Shown here one piece after another: positions 38,048 through 47,273 of a stretch of DNA of 52,724 nt (positions are counted from its first letter, which is position 1; each line of letters starts with the position of its first letter). Under the pieces are notes generated by a model that was not told where the DNA came from, made no database searches, and saw only the letters and a program-made list of their open reading frames with translations. The position numbers and the translations under genes are program-made. This DNA is from a virus. Location of the stretch: positions 1 to 52,724 of IMG/VR virus record IMGVR_UViG_3300022885_000020; one strand, 5' to 3'.

Positions 38048-40749
38048 GAAAAAAAAGAATCCTCTTCTGTAGTGAGGCGACCTTTCTAAACACTGGTTAT
38101 GCTACCTACACTAGAGAAATCATGGAGTATCTAAACTCCACAGGAAAATACGAACTAGCCGAATTAGCCGCCTATGGTCAAAGAAACGATCCTAGGGGGC
38201 TATCTTTGCCTTGGAGGTACTATGGAGTACAACCAAACAAGGAGTTTCAACCTAGAGCTAGTAGAGAAGAGATGCAGTCATACGACTCAAGTCCCTTCAA
38301 TCAATTTGGCGAGTTCATCTTTGAAGAAGTTTGCCTAGACTTTAAGCCAGACATTGTCTTTGATATCAGAGACTTCTGGATGTGCTTAACTCCTAATACT
38401 AATATCGTATGTAAAAACTCCATCAAGAAGATCAAAGACATAAAAGTCGATGACTTGGTCTTAACACACGAAGGAAGATATAGAAGAGTAATAAACACAT
38501 TTAAAAAGAGTTATTTCGGAGATCTCCACACTATTAATGTGCAAAATTGCCCATTTAATGTAGAACTAACAGACGATCATCCGGTCTATTGCTTAAAAAG
38601 AAATGGAGAGAAAAGCCTACCAGTGCATAAGTTTTCACCTAAAAATTTAGAATGGGTAGACTCCCAAGGCATTGAGAAAAACGACATATTGGTTTACCCA
38701 ATTGACAAAGAGGGAGATAAAAATCACAAGAATGACTTTTGTAGATTCTTAGGCTACTATATGGCCGAAGGCTGCATAATGTACGAGGGCTTAAAAGAGG
38801 ACAACAAATACAAAGGTATTCAGTTAACCTTTAATGCTAATGAGTCTAGTCATATTGATGACTTTATCTCTCTTGTTAAGGTTTTTTATGATAAAGAAGC
38901 TAAAATAAAGATACTTGGGAATACGGCAATAGTAAGGTGTTACGGCAAAAGAATATCACAAGATTGTCTAAAGTTTTGCGGTTCTTTGGCTGGAGACAAG
39001 AAGCTTTCTGATGAGGTGTTTTTCTCAAATAACGAGTGTATAAGGTCGTTTTTGTGTGGCTTATTTAGGGGTGACGGAGGTTATTACAAGGAAAGAGCTT
39101 CTTACTGCACAAAGAGTGAGCAATTAGCACACCAAGTATTTAGGATGTGCCTAAGGATTGGAATATTGCCATCCTTCAATCTAAATAAAAATAATATCAA
39201 AGGAATCGACAAAGATTATTTTAGATACATATTCTCTTTTAGGTCTAATAGCTTAGAGGGATTTAAGACTATTTATGACAACCTCCTCAATAAAGAAATA
39301 GCTAAAGCGACAAGAATTAAAAATGGCTACGCTTGGTTAACTGTTAAAGAGGTTATTAAACAATCCTATGGAGAACAAGTTCATAACTTTGAAGTAGAAG
39401 AAGACAATACCTATGTATCTTCTTTTTGTATTCATAATTGCGAGTTTGTAGAGCGATCTCCCTTTAGGAAGATGTTCAAGTGGGTAATTATCCCCACAGT
39501 AGACGCGGCACCACAAGCTAGGCAGTGGATTAGTACTTACGCAAGTGCTGACGCAGTCCTGTCTTACTCTGAGTGGTCTGGCGACGTTATGAAAGAACAG
39601 TCTGGAGGGAAGATCAACTATGTTGGGACAGCCCCTCCATCTGCTAATCCTGCGTATAAGCCAATGGACCAAGCTGTTTGTAGAGAAAACCTGGGGCTAG
39701 ATAAGGATATAAAGATTGTGGGCACGGTTATGCGTAATCAAAGACGCAAGCTTTACCCAGATCTCTTTGAGGCGTGGGCTCTGTTCTTAGGGCAACAAGA
39801 GAACCCTAATGAGTACAAGCTGTACTGTCACACAAGTTATCCAGACCTAGGTTGGGATATCCCAGAGTTACTACAGCAGAACTGTGTCTCTTCAAGTGTT
39901 TATTTTACTTACATTTGCCCAGAGACCAACAAGACATTTGCTTCATTGTTTGCGGGGGGTATCTGTGAATCGCCTTTCACTGGTAAATACAACGCCACCA
40001 TGTGCAATGTTAAGCAGGGTGCTAGCTATGAACAGTTGTCAGAAGTGATGAATTGCTTTGACTTATATGTTCAATATGCTAACAGCGAGGGATTTGGCCT
40101 TCCACAAGTAGAGGCGGCTGCTTGTGGTATCCCCGTTGTTTCTGTTGACTACAGTGCTATGAGCAGTGTTGTTAGCAATCTAGCCGGAGTGCCCTTGAAG
40201 CCCAAAGCTCTATACAAAGAACTAGAGACAGGATGCTATAGGGCCGTTCCAGATAACGAAGACACCGCGATGGTTTTCGGTAGGTTCTTCGATATCGACA
40301 AAGAAGACAGGATCGCTTTGGGGCACAGGACTTTAGACAGATTTAAGAAGCATTATCAGTGGGATCAGACTGGAGACATACTTGCAAAGGTATTCGATTC
40401 ATTCGAGATTGAACCAGTAGAGAAAACTTGGGAGTCTGCACCAAGAATTCACCAACCAAAACCAAAACCAGAGATTCCTCCGCAGACTACGCACAAGCAA
40501 TTGGCTCAGTGGTTGATTGTAAATGCACTAGGAGAGCCTGACAGACTTAACACTCAGTTTGAGTCTCGTCTTACTAGAGACCTTATGTATGAGAGTAGGA
40601 CTTCTTCTACCTCTAAGGTTTATGAGAATGAGAGTTCGGCAGGTTTTGATGGTAAGGTGGTAAGAATACCCTTTAACTTTGATCTAGCTTACCGGGAAAT
40701 GCTCAAGATAGCAGAGAAGAGGAACTATTGGGAACAAAAGAGAATCTAA
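38044..40749 (+). CDS. GT4-like glycosyltransferase interrupted by an intein
   Basis: A 901-residue precursor holding a 352-residue intein (residues 114-465), so the enzyme is 549 residues. Exteins show an N-terminal GT-B half (RILFCSEATFLNTGYATYTR) and the C-terminal GT4 signature ANSEGFGLPQVEAAACGIPV (E-x7-E). The intein sits in FDIRDFWM|CEFVERSPFR of the N-terminal half. Inteins in glycosyltransferases are rare; most known inteins sit in DNA-metabolism enzymes. It starts on the stop of the HNH nuclease (ATGA). Confidence 0.85.
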   Translation: MRKKRILFCSEATFLNTGYATYTREIMEYLNSTGKYELAELAAYGQRNDPRGLSLPWRYYGVQPNKEFQPRASREEMQSYDSSPFNQFGEFIFEEVCLDFKPDIVFDIRDFWMCLTPNTNIVCKNSIKKIKDIKVDDLVLTHEGRYRRVINTFKKSYFGDLHTINVQNCPFNVELTDDHPVYCLKRNGEKSLPVHKFSPKNLEWVDSQGIEKNDILVYPIDKEGDKNHKNDFCRFLGYYMAEGCIMYEGLKEDNKYKGIQLTFNANESSHIDDFISLVKVFYDKEAKIKILGNTAIVRCYGKRISQDCLKFCGSLAGDKKLSDEVFFSNNECIRSFLCGLFRGDGGYYKERASYCTKSEQLAHQVFRMCLRIGILPSFNLNKNNIKGIDKDYFRYIFSFRSNSLEGFKTIYDNLLNKEIAKATRIKNGYAWLTVKEVIKQSYGEQVHNFEVEEDNTYVSSFCIHNCEFVERSPFRKMFKWVIIPTVDAAPQARQWISTYASADAVLSYSEWSGDVMKEQSGGKINYVGTAPPSANPAYKPMDQAVCRENLGLDKDIKIVGTVMRNQRRKLYPDLFEAWALFLGQQENPNEYKLYCHTSYPDLGWDIPELLQQNCVSSSVYFTYICPETNKTFASLFAGGICESPFTGKYNATMCNVKQGASYEQLSEVMNCFDLYVQYANSEGFGLPQVEAAACGIPVVSVDYSAMSSVVSNLAGVPLKPKALYKELETGCYRAVPDNEDTAMVFGRFFDIDKEDRIALGHRTLDRFKKHYQWDQTGDILAKVFDSFEIEPVEKTWESAPRIHQPKPKPEIPPQTTHKQLAQWLIVNALGEPDRLNTQFESRLTRDLMYESRTSSTSKVYENESSAGFDGKVVRIPFNFDLAYREMLKIAEKRNYWEQKRI
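38383..39438 (+). mobile_element. Intein with LAGLIDADG-type motifs in a glycosyltransferase
   Basis: 352 residues starting at Cys (CLTPNTNIVCKNSIKKIKDI, block A), block B LTDDHPVYCL, LAGLIDADG-like FLGYYMAEGC and LCGLFRGDGG, block F HNFEVEEDNTYVSSFC and the canonical end IHN before +1 Cys. Splicing residues are all present. The first LAGLIDADG motif has Glu and the second Asp as acidic positions. A/T-rich relative to the exteins. Confidence 0.92.
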
Positions 40750-40792
40750 AACACGAGAAGTAACCATATCTCCATACAAAGGAAAATTACCA

Positions 40793-41989
40793 ATGGGTAA
40801 CGAGAGACGTAAACAGAATGAAAATGGACATGAATCAGTCAGACTTCATTCGGGTCTGCAAAAAAATAGTGGAAGCTCAAAAATGAAAGTGCTATACTTG
40901 GGTCACCAAAATGAGCCGACAGGGTGGGGGCGAGCAGCACTTGACAACATTTTAGCTCTCGGCGCCGCTGGTGTTGATGTTGTGTGTCGCAACATTGACC
41001 TTACCGGACAAGTTAATACTCCACCGGAGTTGGTAGAGTTTGAGCGTAAGGATTGTCACGACGCTACTCATTGTGTGCAACATGTATTGCCCCACTATCT
41101 AGTGGGCACTGCTAAGTATAAGAAGAACATAGCCTACTTTGTTTCTGAAACATATGAGACCAATCACTTAGACTGGAACAGTCACCTACAACTAGTAGAT
41201 GAACTTTGGGTTCCTAACGACGGCCTTAGGAGTGACTTGTCTATGGAAGGCTTTAAGGCTTCTGTTGTGCATCACTGTTGTGATCCTACCAAGTATGCTA
41301 AGTCATATCCAGAAGTTAAGATTCCAGGTGCCGACCACACGTTTAAATTCTACTGTATCTCTGATTTTAATGATCGAAAGAACATCGAATCGGTGGTTAG
41401 GTGCTTTCACTCCGAGTTCGATAGGTCTGAGCCTGTTTCTCTGATATTGAAGCTTAATAAGTTCAACATCCCAGCAGAAAAGGTTAAACATCAGATTGAA
41501 GGGCTTTGTAATAACATAAAGATTAGATCTAGGTTGTATTCAAACAAAGAAGACTATCACAAAGAATTTGTTATCACCGGCCATAGCACAGAAGATCAAA
41601 TAATGTCTCTTCATCAGTATGGTGATTGCTTCCTTAACTTCTCACACGGAGAAGCTTGGTCGATTCCAGCCTTTGATGCGATGGCGTTTGGCAATACTCC
41701 CATTGTGACAGACCTACCTGGAACTAGCGAGTACATTCAGTGGGATGAAGACGAGGTTGGTTACTGTGTTTCTTGTCAGTCTTCTGTGTGCGATTCTGTT
41801 GATGCTGCATTCCCAGACTTGTTTACCGCTAGGGATACCTGGAGGCAGATAGACGAAAGCGAAGCCAAGAGAACAATGCGACACTACTACGAGAACAGAG
41901 TGGACAGAAGATCCAGAGGCTTAAAGAGGGCGAAGGACTTCTCACACCAATTGGTAGGCAACACAATGAAGGAGCTACTTCTAGCATAA
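40793..41989 (+). CDS. GT4-like glycosyltransferase
   Basis: 398 residues from ATG 40793; ATG 40883 (MKVLYLGHQNEPTGWGR) is a good alternative because the first 30 residues are polar and unconserved-looking. The enzyme shows a GT-B N-terminal part, DELWVPNDGLRSD, FYCISDFNDRKNIESVVRCF and the C-terminal SHGEAWSIPAFDAMAFGNTP (E-x7-D variant of the GT4 signature) then VTDLPGTSEYI. It is a likely nucleotide-sugar transferase working with neighbours on one glycan. Confidence 0.8.
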   Translation: MGNERRKQNENGHESVRLHSGLQKNSGSSKMKVLYLGHQNEPTGWGRAALDNILALGAAGVDVVCRNIDLTGQVNTPPELVEFERKDCHDATHCVQHVLPHYLVGTAKYKKNIAYFVSETYETNHLDWNSHLQLVDELWVPNDGLRSDLSMEGFKASVVHHCCDPTKYAKSYPEVKIPGADHTFKFYCISDFNDRKNIESVVRCFHSEFDRSEPVSLILKLNKFNIPAEKVKHQIEGLCNNIKIRSRLYSNKEDYHKEFVITGHSTEDQIMSLHQYGDCFLNFSHGEAWSIPAFDAMAFGNTPIVTDLPGTSEYIQWDEDEVGYCVSCQSSVCDSVDAAFPDLFTARDTWRQIDESEAKRTMRHYYENRVDRRSRGLKRAKDFSHQLVGNTMKELLLA

Positions 41990-42005
41990 CAAGCGTGTGA
42001 ATTAT

Positions 42006-42083
42006 ATGAAATGGACTCACGATCAAGATTACTTTTTGGAACTACGTAAAAGGATAACAGAAAACAATGACAAATGTAGTTAA
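42006..42083 (+). CDS. Micro-ORF, 25 aa
   Basis: ATG 42006 opens MKWTHDQDYFLELRKRITEN..., overlapping the start of the next glycosyltransferase by 17 bases. It looks like a short helix with a W-T start reminiscent of an SANT-like helix. No RBS is convincing. It may be a remnant. Confidence 0.2.
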   Translation: MKWTHDQDYFLELRKRITENNDKCS

Positions 42084-43062
42084 TTACGTTAGAAGAGAAC
42101 CTAAGAAAAAATTAAATATATTAACGTTTTGTACTCACCGTAGATACGAGACAGAGTTGGCCAAGACTGGTCACAACTTCTATGCTGCAAACATTAAGGG
42201 TATGGGGGCGTTTGAAGACTATGGACTAGACAACTATCACCTTATGCCACTAGACAAGTTCTATCCCTACGATGGGTACGACTTGATCTTGTCACAAAAC
42301 AGGTTTGGACAGTTTGATCTAGCCAATCAGATCAATCAAAAGCTACAGATCCCCATCATTGCCCTTGAACACACAACGCCCACAATTGACTTGAGCCAAT
42401 CCGCTTTGAATCAAATGGGGGCCATGATTGGTGATGTTAATATCTTCATTACGCATCATTCAAACTATGTTTGGTCTAGTGTTGGTATTCAGAAAAACAA
42501 CAATGTGATTCATCACTGTGTTGACTCAGATGCCTTTAGTCCAAAAACAGAAAGGACAGGCAAATACATCTTAACAGTAGCAAACGACTATAAGGCTAGA
42601 GACTATTGCTTAAACTACAAGATGTGGGAAGAGCTTTACAATACTGAAAAGTACATGATGACTGTTATTGGAAAAAACAGCGATCAAATCAATGACACGT
42701 TTGTTAGTGAGGGCAATTCAGAAAGACTGGCGTTCTATTACAGCGAGTGCCAAGCTTATCTGAACACAACCCTGGACAGCCCAATGCCGATGAGTCTCCT
42801 AGAGGCGATGGCTTGTGAGTGTCCAGTTGTCACCACTGGCACCTGTGGGATCTCTGAGTTCGTCGAGGACGGCGTTAATGGTTTAATCGCCAATACCTCA
42901 GAGGAAGCTTCTAAGACTCTTGACAGGCTCGCTAGAGACCCTGACTACGCCAAGAAACTAGGAAAGGCCGCTAGGCAGACAGTTCTTGATAAATGCTCTT
43001 CGGACAGATTTGTTCAAGAGTGGAATGAAATCTTCACCAAAACATACGAGGCAAGTTTATGA
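42067..43062 (+). CDS. GT4-family glycosyltransferase
   Basis: 331 residues. Features: LNILTFCTHRRYETELAKTG, PIIALEHTTPTIDLSQ, GKYILTVANDYKARDY, and the GT4 block SPMPMSLLEAMACECPVVTT followed by GISEFVEDGVNGLI, the standard C-terminal nucleotide-sugar-binding region. It overlaps the following methyltransferase-like gene by four bases (ATGA). A fourth GT4-type enzyme in the window. Confidence 0.88.
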   Translation: MTNVVNYVRREPKKKLNILTFCTHRRYETELAKTGHNFYAANIKGMGAFEDYGLDNYHLMPLDKFYPYDGYDLILSQNRFGQFDLANQINQKLQIPIIALEHTTPTIDLSQSALNQMGAMIGDVNIFITHHSNYVWSSVGIQKNNNVIHHCVDSDAFSPKTERTGKYILTVANDYKARDYCLNYKMWEELYNTEKYMMTVIGKNSDQINDTFVSEGNSERLAFYYSECQAYLNTTLDSPMPMSLLEAMACECPVVTTGTCGISEFVEDGVNGLIANTSEEASKTLDRLARDPDYAKKLGKAARQTVLDKCSSDRFVQEWNEIFTKTYEASL

Positions 43063-43472
43063 AACTAATGATTTTGAACCCAGACGAGAAGGGACCAACC
43101 GGGTATGAGTTTGTCTATATGACAGGCGTAGATGTTAATCTTGACCACATTTCAGACAACGAGTGTGAAGAGATCTCAGTACAGAACTGTTTTGCAAGTC
43201 TGCCCCTTGAGGCTTCAATCGGATTCTTGACCGCCCTATCGTGCAAACTTAGACGTGGTGGGCTGTTAAGGTTTAATGGAGTAGATGCTAGGATGCTGTG
43301 TCGGGCACTTATCAAGGGGAAGATGAACGACCAAGACTTCAACACCATTGTGTATTCTTGCCGTTCTCTCTTGTCAGTCCCAACAGTAAAAGAGATCATT
43401 CGCAGATCTGGACTACAAATTGAAACTCTAACACTCAACGGATTCAACTATGACGTTACAGCCACAAGGTAA
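43059..43472 (+). CDS. Truncated methyltransferase-like protein, 137 aa
   Basis: The C-terminal part of a Rossmann methyltransferase is visible: KLRRGGLLRFNGVDARML, a strand-turn region of the sort following motif IV, and TVKEIIRRSGLQIETLTL at the end. The N-terminal SAM-binding motif (GxGxG) is absent, so the protein either is a degenerate relative or binds something else. It is co-translated with the preceding GT4 gene. Confidence 0.45.
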   Translation: MKLMILNPDEKGPTGYEFVYMTGVDVNLDHISDNECEEISVQNCFASLPLEASIGFLTALSCKLRRGGLLRFNGVDARMLCRALIKGKMNDQDFNTIVYSCRSLLSVPTVKEIIRRSGLQIETLTLNGFNYDVTATR

Positions 43473-44187
43473 ACAATCACTAGAGACCATCTGTAAAGAC
43501 TGCGTGTTCGCCGTATACGATGGAGACAATCAGTCTGGATGCAAGGCTAAGAGGCTGGAATCTTTTGCAGCAGACAAGGTCACAGAAGCCACTGACAATG
43601 AAAAGGAATTCTATGTCATCAAAGGGGTTTGTCCTTCTTATAGGCCTCCAAGCTGGGGCGAAGCAAACCTAGAAAAGATGAGAGAAGAGCTACGTCCAAG
43701 TTTCACACTAATCCTAGACGTTGATGAGTACACTAGGCCTCAATTGCTTGAACTACAAACTAGTCTCAGAAGCGTTTTCTACTACGAAAGTGTTGACGTG
43801 ATTTTGGCACATAGGGGCACTTATGACAATAAGGATATTGTCTCTCAGATGGTCCACGAATGGATGGGTAAGAAGAAGTTCCGCGTTATCCAGTACCACG
43901 ACGATCTGACCAAGCCAGAGATTGATGCGGAACTATTGAGATATGTCAAAGGGAAGTTCTTCTCTATGTCTCCAGTGACTCCGTGGACAGAAGATCTAAT
44001 GAGAGCAATCGAATATGATTTCTCTGTAAACTATGGGGTTTTCGTTGTCGCCTCCAAGTCTGACAGTGTAATGGTTATGTCCTCTGCTCTAAAATTCTAT
44101 CGAATGAGTGATGGAAAGACGTACCAAGATTTCGAGGATAGTCTTTTGGATGGAGCAAAGACTGCCAATCTCTATAAGAAGTTCTAA
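43450..44187 (+). CDS. Cys-cluster protein with GT-A-like core, 245 aa
   Basis: The first 65 residues hold four cysteines (ICKDC, GCKAK, GVC; about 15, 18, 31 and 61) that could bind zinc or a cluster. The rest has TLILDVDEYTRPQLLELQTS and SVDVILAHRG, a pattern like a GT-A nucleotide-sugar fold without a clear DxD. It overlaps the previous gene by 23 bases. It is probably part of the glycan cluster, but the reaction is unknown. Confidence 0.45.
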   Translation: MTLQPQGKQSLETICKDCVFAVYDGDNQSGCKAKRLESFAADKVTEATDNEKEFYVIKGVCPSYRPPSWGEANLEKMREELRPSFTLILDVDEYTRPQLLELQTSLRSVFYYESVDVILAHRGTYDNKDIVSQMVHEWMGKKKFRVIQYHDDLTKPEIDAELLRYVKGKFFSMSPVTPWTEDLMRAIEYDFSVNYGVFVVASKSDSVMVMSSALKFYRMSDGKTYQDFEDSLLDGAKTANLYKKF

Positions 44188-44188
44188 C

Positions 44189-44980
44189 ATGCCAAGAAAC
44201 AGAGTCAACTCTATAACGTCAGCGAGAGGCGATAAAAAGAATAGAAAGAAAGGGGACAAGGTAACAATTGCTATCTTGTCTGCCAAGCCTGGCTATAGGA
44301 TGAAGTCCTATGGTCCGCCATCACTACTTAGCGTCGGGTCGCACTGCTTGCTTGACATTCAAATTGAAGCGATTAGAGCCGTACATAAGGACTATGAGAT
44401 CATAGTCTGTTGCGGCTTTGAAGCTGACCGTGTCTCAAGACACATAAAGACGAAGTATAAGAACCAAAACATCAGGATAGTAGAGAACCAACTCTTCGAC
44501 GAGACCAATTGCTGTGAGACTCTCAGATTGTGCTTAAACAACGTGTCTTCGGATTCGCTATTGGTTTGCAACGGGGAGTTGGTTCTATATCCTGAACTGG
44601 TTAAGATACACGAAGAGGTGCCATACATCCTAAGTCATAAGCGTGGCAAGAAAAAGTCTACGTTAGAGATTGGCAGCGTATGTGATGAAAATGGACTTGT
44701 TACGAATATGTCCTATGGGTTAACCGACTTGTGGTCCGAGATCTTTTACTTGCACAGCAGAGAGACAATAGAGTCCCTAAGAAGGATTGTCTCTACAGAA
44801 GCCTTTAAGAACAAACTGATCTTTGAGGCCTTGAATGAGTTCAATAAGACTAAATACAATCTTCACCAAGTAATGACAAAAGACAGGGCGGTGAAAATTG
44901 ACAACATCAAAACATACCACAGGGTTAAAGATAGATATGAGAACATTGGTACACAACTATTCGTCAGAAATTTCAACTGA
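44189..44980 (+). CDS. Sugar nucleotidyltransferase-like protein
   Basis: ATG 44189 is used; the longer frame from 44108 overlaps the preceding gene. After a basic N-terminus, VTIAILSAKPGYRMKSYGPP (G-rich NTP-binding loop) and DYEIIVCCGFEADRV are the typical start of a GT-A nucleotidyltransferase (GlmU/RfbA-like). Such enzymes make NDP-sugars from sugar-1-phosphate. The catalytic lysine-type motif was not confirmed. If active it could supply the donor to the local transferases. Confidence 0.6.
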   Translation: MPRNRVNSITSARGDKKNRKKGDKVTIAILSAKPGYRMKSYGPPSLLSVGSHCLLDIQIEAIRAVHKDYEIIVCCGFEADRVSRHIKTKYKNQNIRIVENQLFDETNCCETLRLCLNNVSSDSLLVCNGELVLYPELVKIHEEVPYILSHKRGKKKSTLEIGSVCDENGLVTNMSYGLTDLWSEIFYLHSRETIESLRRIVSTEAFKNKLIFEALNEFNKTKYNLHQVMTKDRAVKIDNIKTYHRVKDRYENIGTQLFVRNFN

Positions 44981-45734
44981 GGCGATCTATATTGCTCAGT
45001 TCCTAAGAGAAGAGGGCAACGAGGTAAAGTTTTGGAATAACCAAGAAAGTGCCTTTGATGTCTTTGATGACTTTAAGCCAGATGTCTTTTTTACTCATTA
45101 TCTAATGCTGACTAAAGACATTGCAAAGAGAACGAAAGGAGAGGGGGTCAAGACTGTAATTAACGTCACCGGGGCCACGCCACAGCACCTACAGGTTATT
45201 GACGACATGATGGAGAACCATTACTGTTTTCAAAACTACAAAATGCTGCCAGACATAGACGTTGTCGCCCCTTGTGCTGATTTTTACCTAAAGGATACAC
45301 CTGGACTTAAAGTTCCAAGATATGCCATAGAGACGCTATTTATTGTAGACTCTCAACAAGAACTTGACTTGGTTAGTCCGTTGTTTGAAGATAGAGAGAC
45401 GTATCACGTCTTAACAAACTCTATTGATATGAAGGCTTCTAATCAAGTTGATGAGTATGTGAGTATTGCGGTATTGTCAAAGCTTTACCAAAACTACGAA
45501 GAGATCATTGTAACAAAGTCTAATCAAGTGTTTTTCGACGCGGCCTACTACGGTGGAAAGTGTGGATTGATTCAGCGAGAGGGAAATCCGGTATTTTTAC
45601 AAAAAGAGGTTGTCGAATCGGGCCATTCTCCCTATAATAGAGTGACAGCCTTACTCGAAAAGATTGGCGAAAACGGCCCTTATGGAGAAAAAGATGCCAG
45701 ATACATCGGTAACAGTGGTGATGAACGGGTTTAA
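44937..45734 (+). CDS. GT-B-like hypothetical glycosyltransferase, 265 aa
   Basis: ATG 44937 is chosen; the longer frame from TTG 44898 overlaps the nucleotidyltransferase more. The protein has an N-terminal Rossmann-like half (IYIAQFLREEGNEVKFWNN, DDFKPDVFFTHYLM, VKTVINVTGATPQHL) and a C-terminal half with VDEYVSIAVLSKLYQNY and FFDAAYYGGKCGLIQ. It resembles degenerate GT-B proteins of phage glycan loci but has no clear GT4 signature. Confidence 0.45.
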   Translation: MRTLVHNYSSEISTEAIYIAQFLREEGNEVKFWNNQESAFDVFDDFKPDVFFTHYLMLTKDIAKRTKGEGVKTVINVTGATPQHLQVIDDMMENHYCFQNYKMLPDIDVVAPCADFYLKDTPGLKVPRYAIETLFIVDSQQELDLVSPLFEDRETYHVLTNSIDMKASNQVDEYVSIAVLSKLYQNYEEIIVTKSNQVFFDAAYYGGKCGLIQREGNPVFLQKEVVESGHSPYNRVTALLEKIGENGPYGEKDARYIGNSGDERV

Positions 45735-46473
45735 GAGACCCCACGCTGCAAAAGAACAATACGAAGCCTACAGAAACCAGTCGACGGGAACGCCCAAGTT
45801 TCTCTTCTGGGGCAACTACGGCGGCAAGAACACAATTGAAGACTCCTTTGATCGCTATGTTGTAGATGGCTCCAAGTCGGCTATCGCCAATAGCAACATG
45901 GGTGTGTGGGCTAGGTTTGCCTACGCTCTTAATGCAGACACCTCCTACGTGTGTGTCGCAGATGACGACACGATCCCAGGTAAGCGTTGGATTGAGAACT
46001 GCATTGACACAATTGAAGTGATTGGTAATCAAGCTGTTTTGACTACTCGTGGAGTGAGGATAAAGAGCAACAACTATCCAATGCCCGAAAGCTATGACGC
46101 AGTTGGTTGGCCAAGTCAAAACGAGAAGATAGAACAGGTAGACTTTGGTGGACACTGTTGGTTCTTCCACAAGACCCTCTTGAAAGCCTTCTGGATGGAT
46201 GCTCCAGATGTTCTACCGTTGAACTATGGGGAGGATATCAATATCTCTTACGCAGCTTGGAATACGGCAAATTGTAACACTTACGTTCCTAAGCACCCAA
46301 AAGACAACAAAGAACTTTGGGGCTCGTTAAATGGAAGTAAGTATGGAGAAGACATGAACGCCACTTCTCGGCTGGGTGACGCTAGTCAGGGGATGTTTCA
46401 GTACTTTAACTCGATTCTTAGGAAGGGATATGTTCCTGTATTAGCGAGAAACCAAGATGCAAAAACCACTTGA
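45694..46473 (+). CDS. GT-A glycosyltransferase
   Basis: ATG 45694 has GGAGAA just upstream and overlaps the preceding gene by 41 bases. The 259-residue protein shows VTVVMNGFKRPHAAKEQYEA, TSYVCVADDDTIPGKRW (DxD motif in a GT64/exostosin-like context), and LNYGEDINISYAAW, an acidic acceptor/donor region. This is the last clear transferase of the cluster. Acceptor unknown. Confidence 0.7.
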   Translation: MPDTSVTVVMNGFKRPHAAKEQYEAYRNQSTGTPKFLFWGNYGGKNTIEDSFDRYVVDGSKSAIANSNMGVWARFAYALNADTSYVCVADDDTIPGKRWIENCIDTIEVIGNQAVLTTRGVRIKSNNYPMPESYDAVGWPSQNEKIEQVDFGGHCWFFHKTLLKAFWMDAPDVLPLNYGEDINISYAAWNTANCNTYVPKHPKDNKELWGSLNGSKYGEDMNATSRLGDASQGMFQYFNSILRKGYVPVLARNQDAKTT

Positions 46474-46570
46474 TATTTGGCATGAAGACTTTGACATTAG
46501 CAAACACAAAGAACCCTCCACTATAGAGAGAATAATTCAATGGGTCACAAGGAAGAAGCACTCTACCTAG
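46457..46570 (+). CDS. Micro-ORF, 37 aa
   Basis: ATG 46457 lies in the 3' end of the GT-A gene in another frame; it encodes MQKPLDIWHEDFDISKH and a basic end. A following ATG (46540) begins a further micro-ORF. Spacing and overlap resemble real small phage genes, but there is no other support. Confidence 0.3.
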   Translation: MQKPLDIWHEDFDISKHKEPSTIERIIQWVTRKKHST

Positions 46571-46614
46571 AAATAAGAAAAAAAAACAAAAGCAAGAGAT
46601 TCATGAAGCAATAG
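46540..46614 (+). CDS. Micro-ORF, 24 aa
   Basis: ATG 46540, reading MGHKEEALYLEIRKKNKSK and on to a stop at 46612-46614 that overlaps a GTG start (TAGTG) of the next frame. Very basic and short. Low confidence. Confidence 0.2.
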   Translation: MGHKEEALYLEIRKKNKSKRFMKQ

Positions 46615-46826
46615 TGGCCGTGGAGAAAAGACACGCCAGAAAGATTAAGAACATAGAAGACAAAATAGAAAATCTTGGATGTGAACACCACTTCTATCGC
46701 ATTGAAAACAGGAATGACGACGATAGATATGGAAGACGGTACGTCATAAGAATTAAGCGCTGCAAAGTATGCGGGGCGACAGACATTTACAACGAATGGC
46801 CAAAGGTGAAAGATGCCCGTAATTAA
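46614..46826 (+). CDS. Small Cys/His zinc-binding-like protein, 70 aa
   Basis: GTG start at 46614 overlapping the previous stop. A helical basic N-terminus leads into CEHHFYRIENRNDDD and RCKVCGATDIYN, a Cys-x-His/Cys-x2-Cys set that could bind zinc (about residues 23-55). Unrecognised. It ends in a 14-base overlap with the deoxyribosyltransferase-like gene. Confidence 0.45.
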   Translation: MAVEKRHARKIKNIEDKIENLGCEHHFYRIENRNDDDRYGRRYVIRIKRCKVCGATDIYNEWPKVKDARN

Positions 46827-47265
46827 ACCAGGAACAGACACAGAGAGAGACGAAAGCTTGCCCTCTGTATTTCTAGCTGGCTCCATTGAAATAGGGGTCG
46901 CAGAAGAGTGGCAAAAGAGAGTAGGGGCACAAATTGGCCACCTGTACAACGTCTACGACCCAAGAAGGGACGACTGGGATAGTAGCTGGACAGAAGACAG
47001 TCCTGAACTAGAAGCACAAATTCTATGGGAACAGCACTACTTGAGACGGGTTGAGTACATCTTGTTTTATTTTGATCCTAATACCAAGTCTCCAGTAACA
47101 CTGTTGGAACTAGGTCAAGCTCTTGAGAGAGATGTTTTTCTTGCTGTTGTGTGCCCCCAGGGGTATTTCCGAAGAAAGAATTTAGAAATAACATGCCAAG
47201 AGTATGGAGTAGAGCTTAGAGAAGACCTAGGTGAAGTTATTGAAGAAATCATTCAAGCAGGTTAG
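46813..47265 (+). CDS. Nucleoside 2-deoxyribosyltransferase-like protein
   Basis: A 150-residue protein with the family start PSVFLAGSIEIG (nucleotide-binding loop), VYDPRRDDWD, and SPVTLLELGQALERD (catalytic Glu region). Such enzymes move deoxyribose between bases and occur in phages with unusual nucleotides or as NAD-like hydrolase relatives. It sits just upstream of thymidylate synthase, in keeping with nucleotide salvage or base modification. Confidence 0.65.
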   Translation: MPVIKPGTDTERDESLPSVFLAGSIEIGVAEEWQKRVGAQIGHLYNVYDPRRDDWDSSWTEDSPELEAQILWEQHYLRRVEYILFYFDPNTKSPVTLLELGQALERDVFLAVVCPQGYFRRKNLEITCQEYGVELREDLGEVIEEIIQAG

Positions 47266-47273
47266 GAGTTAAC

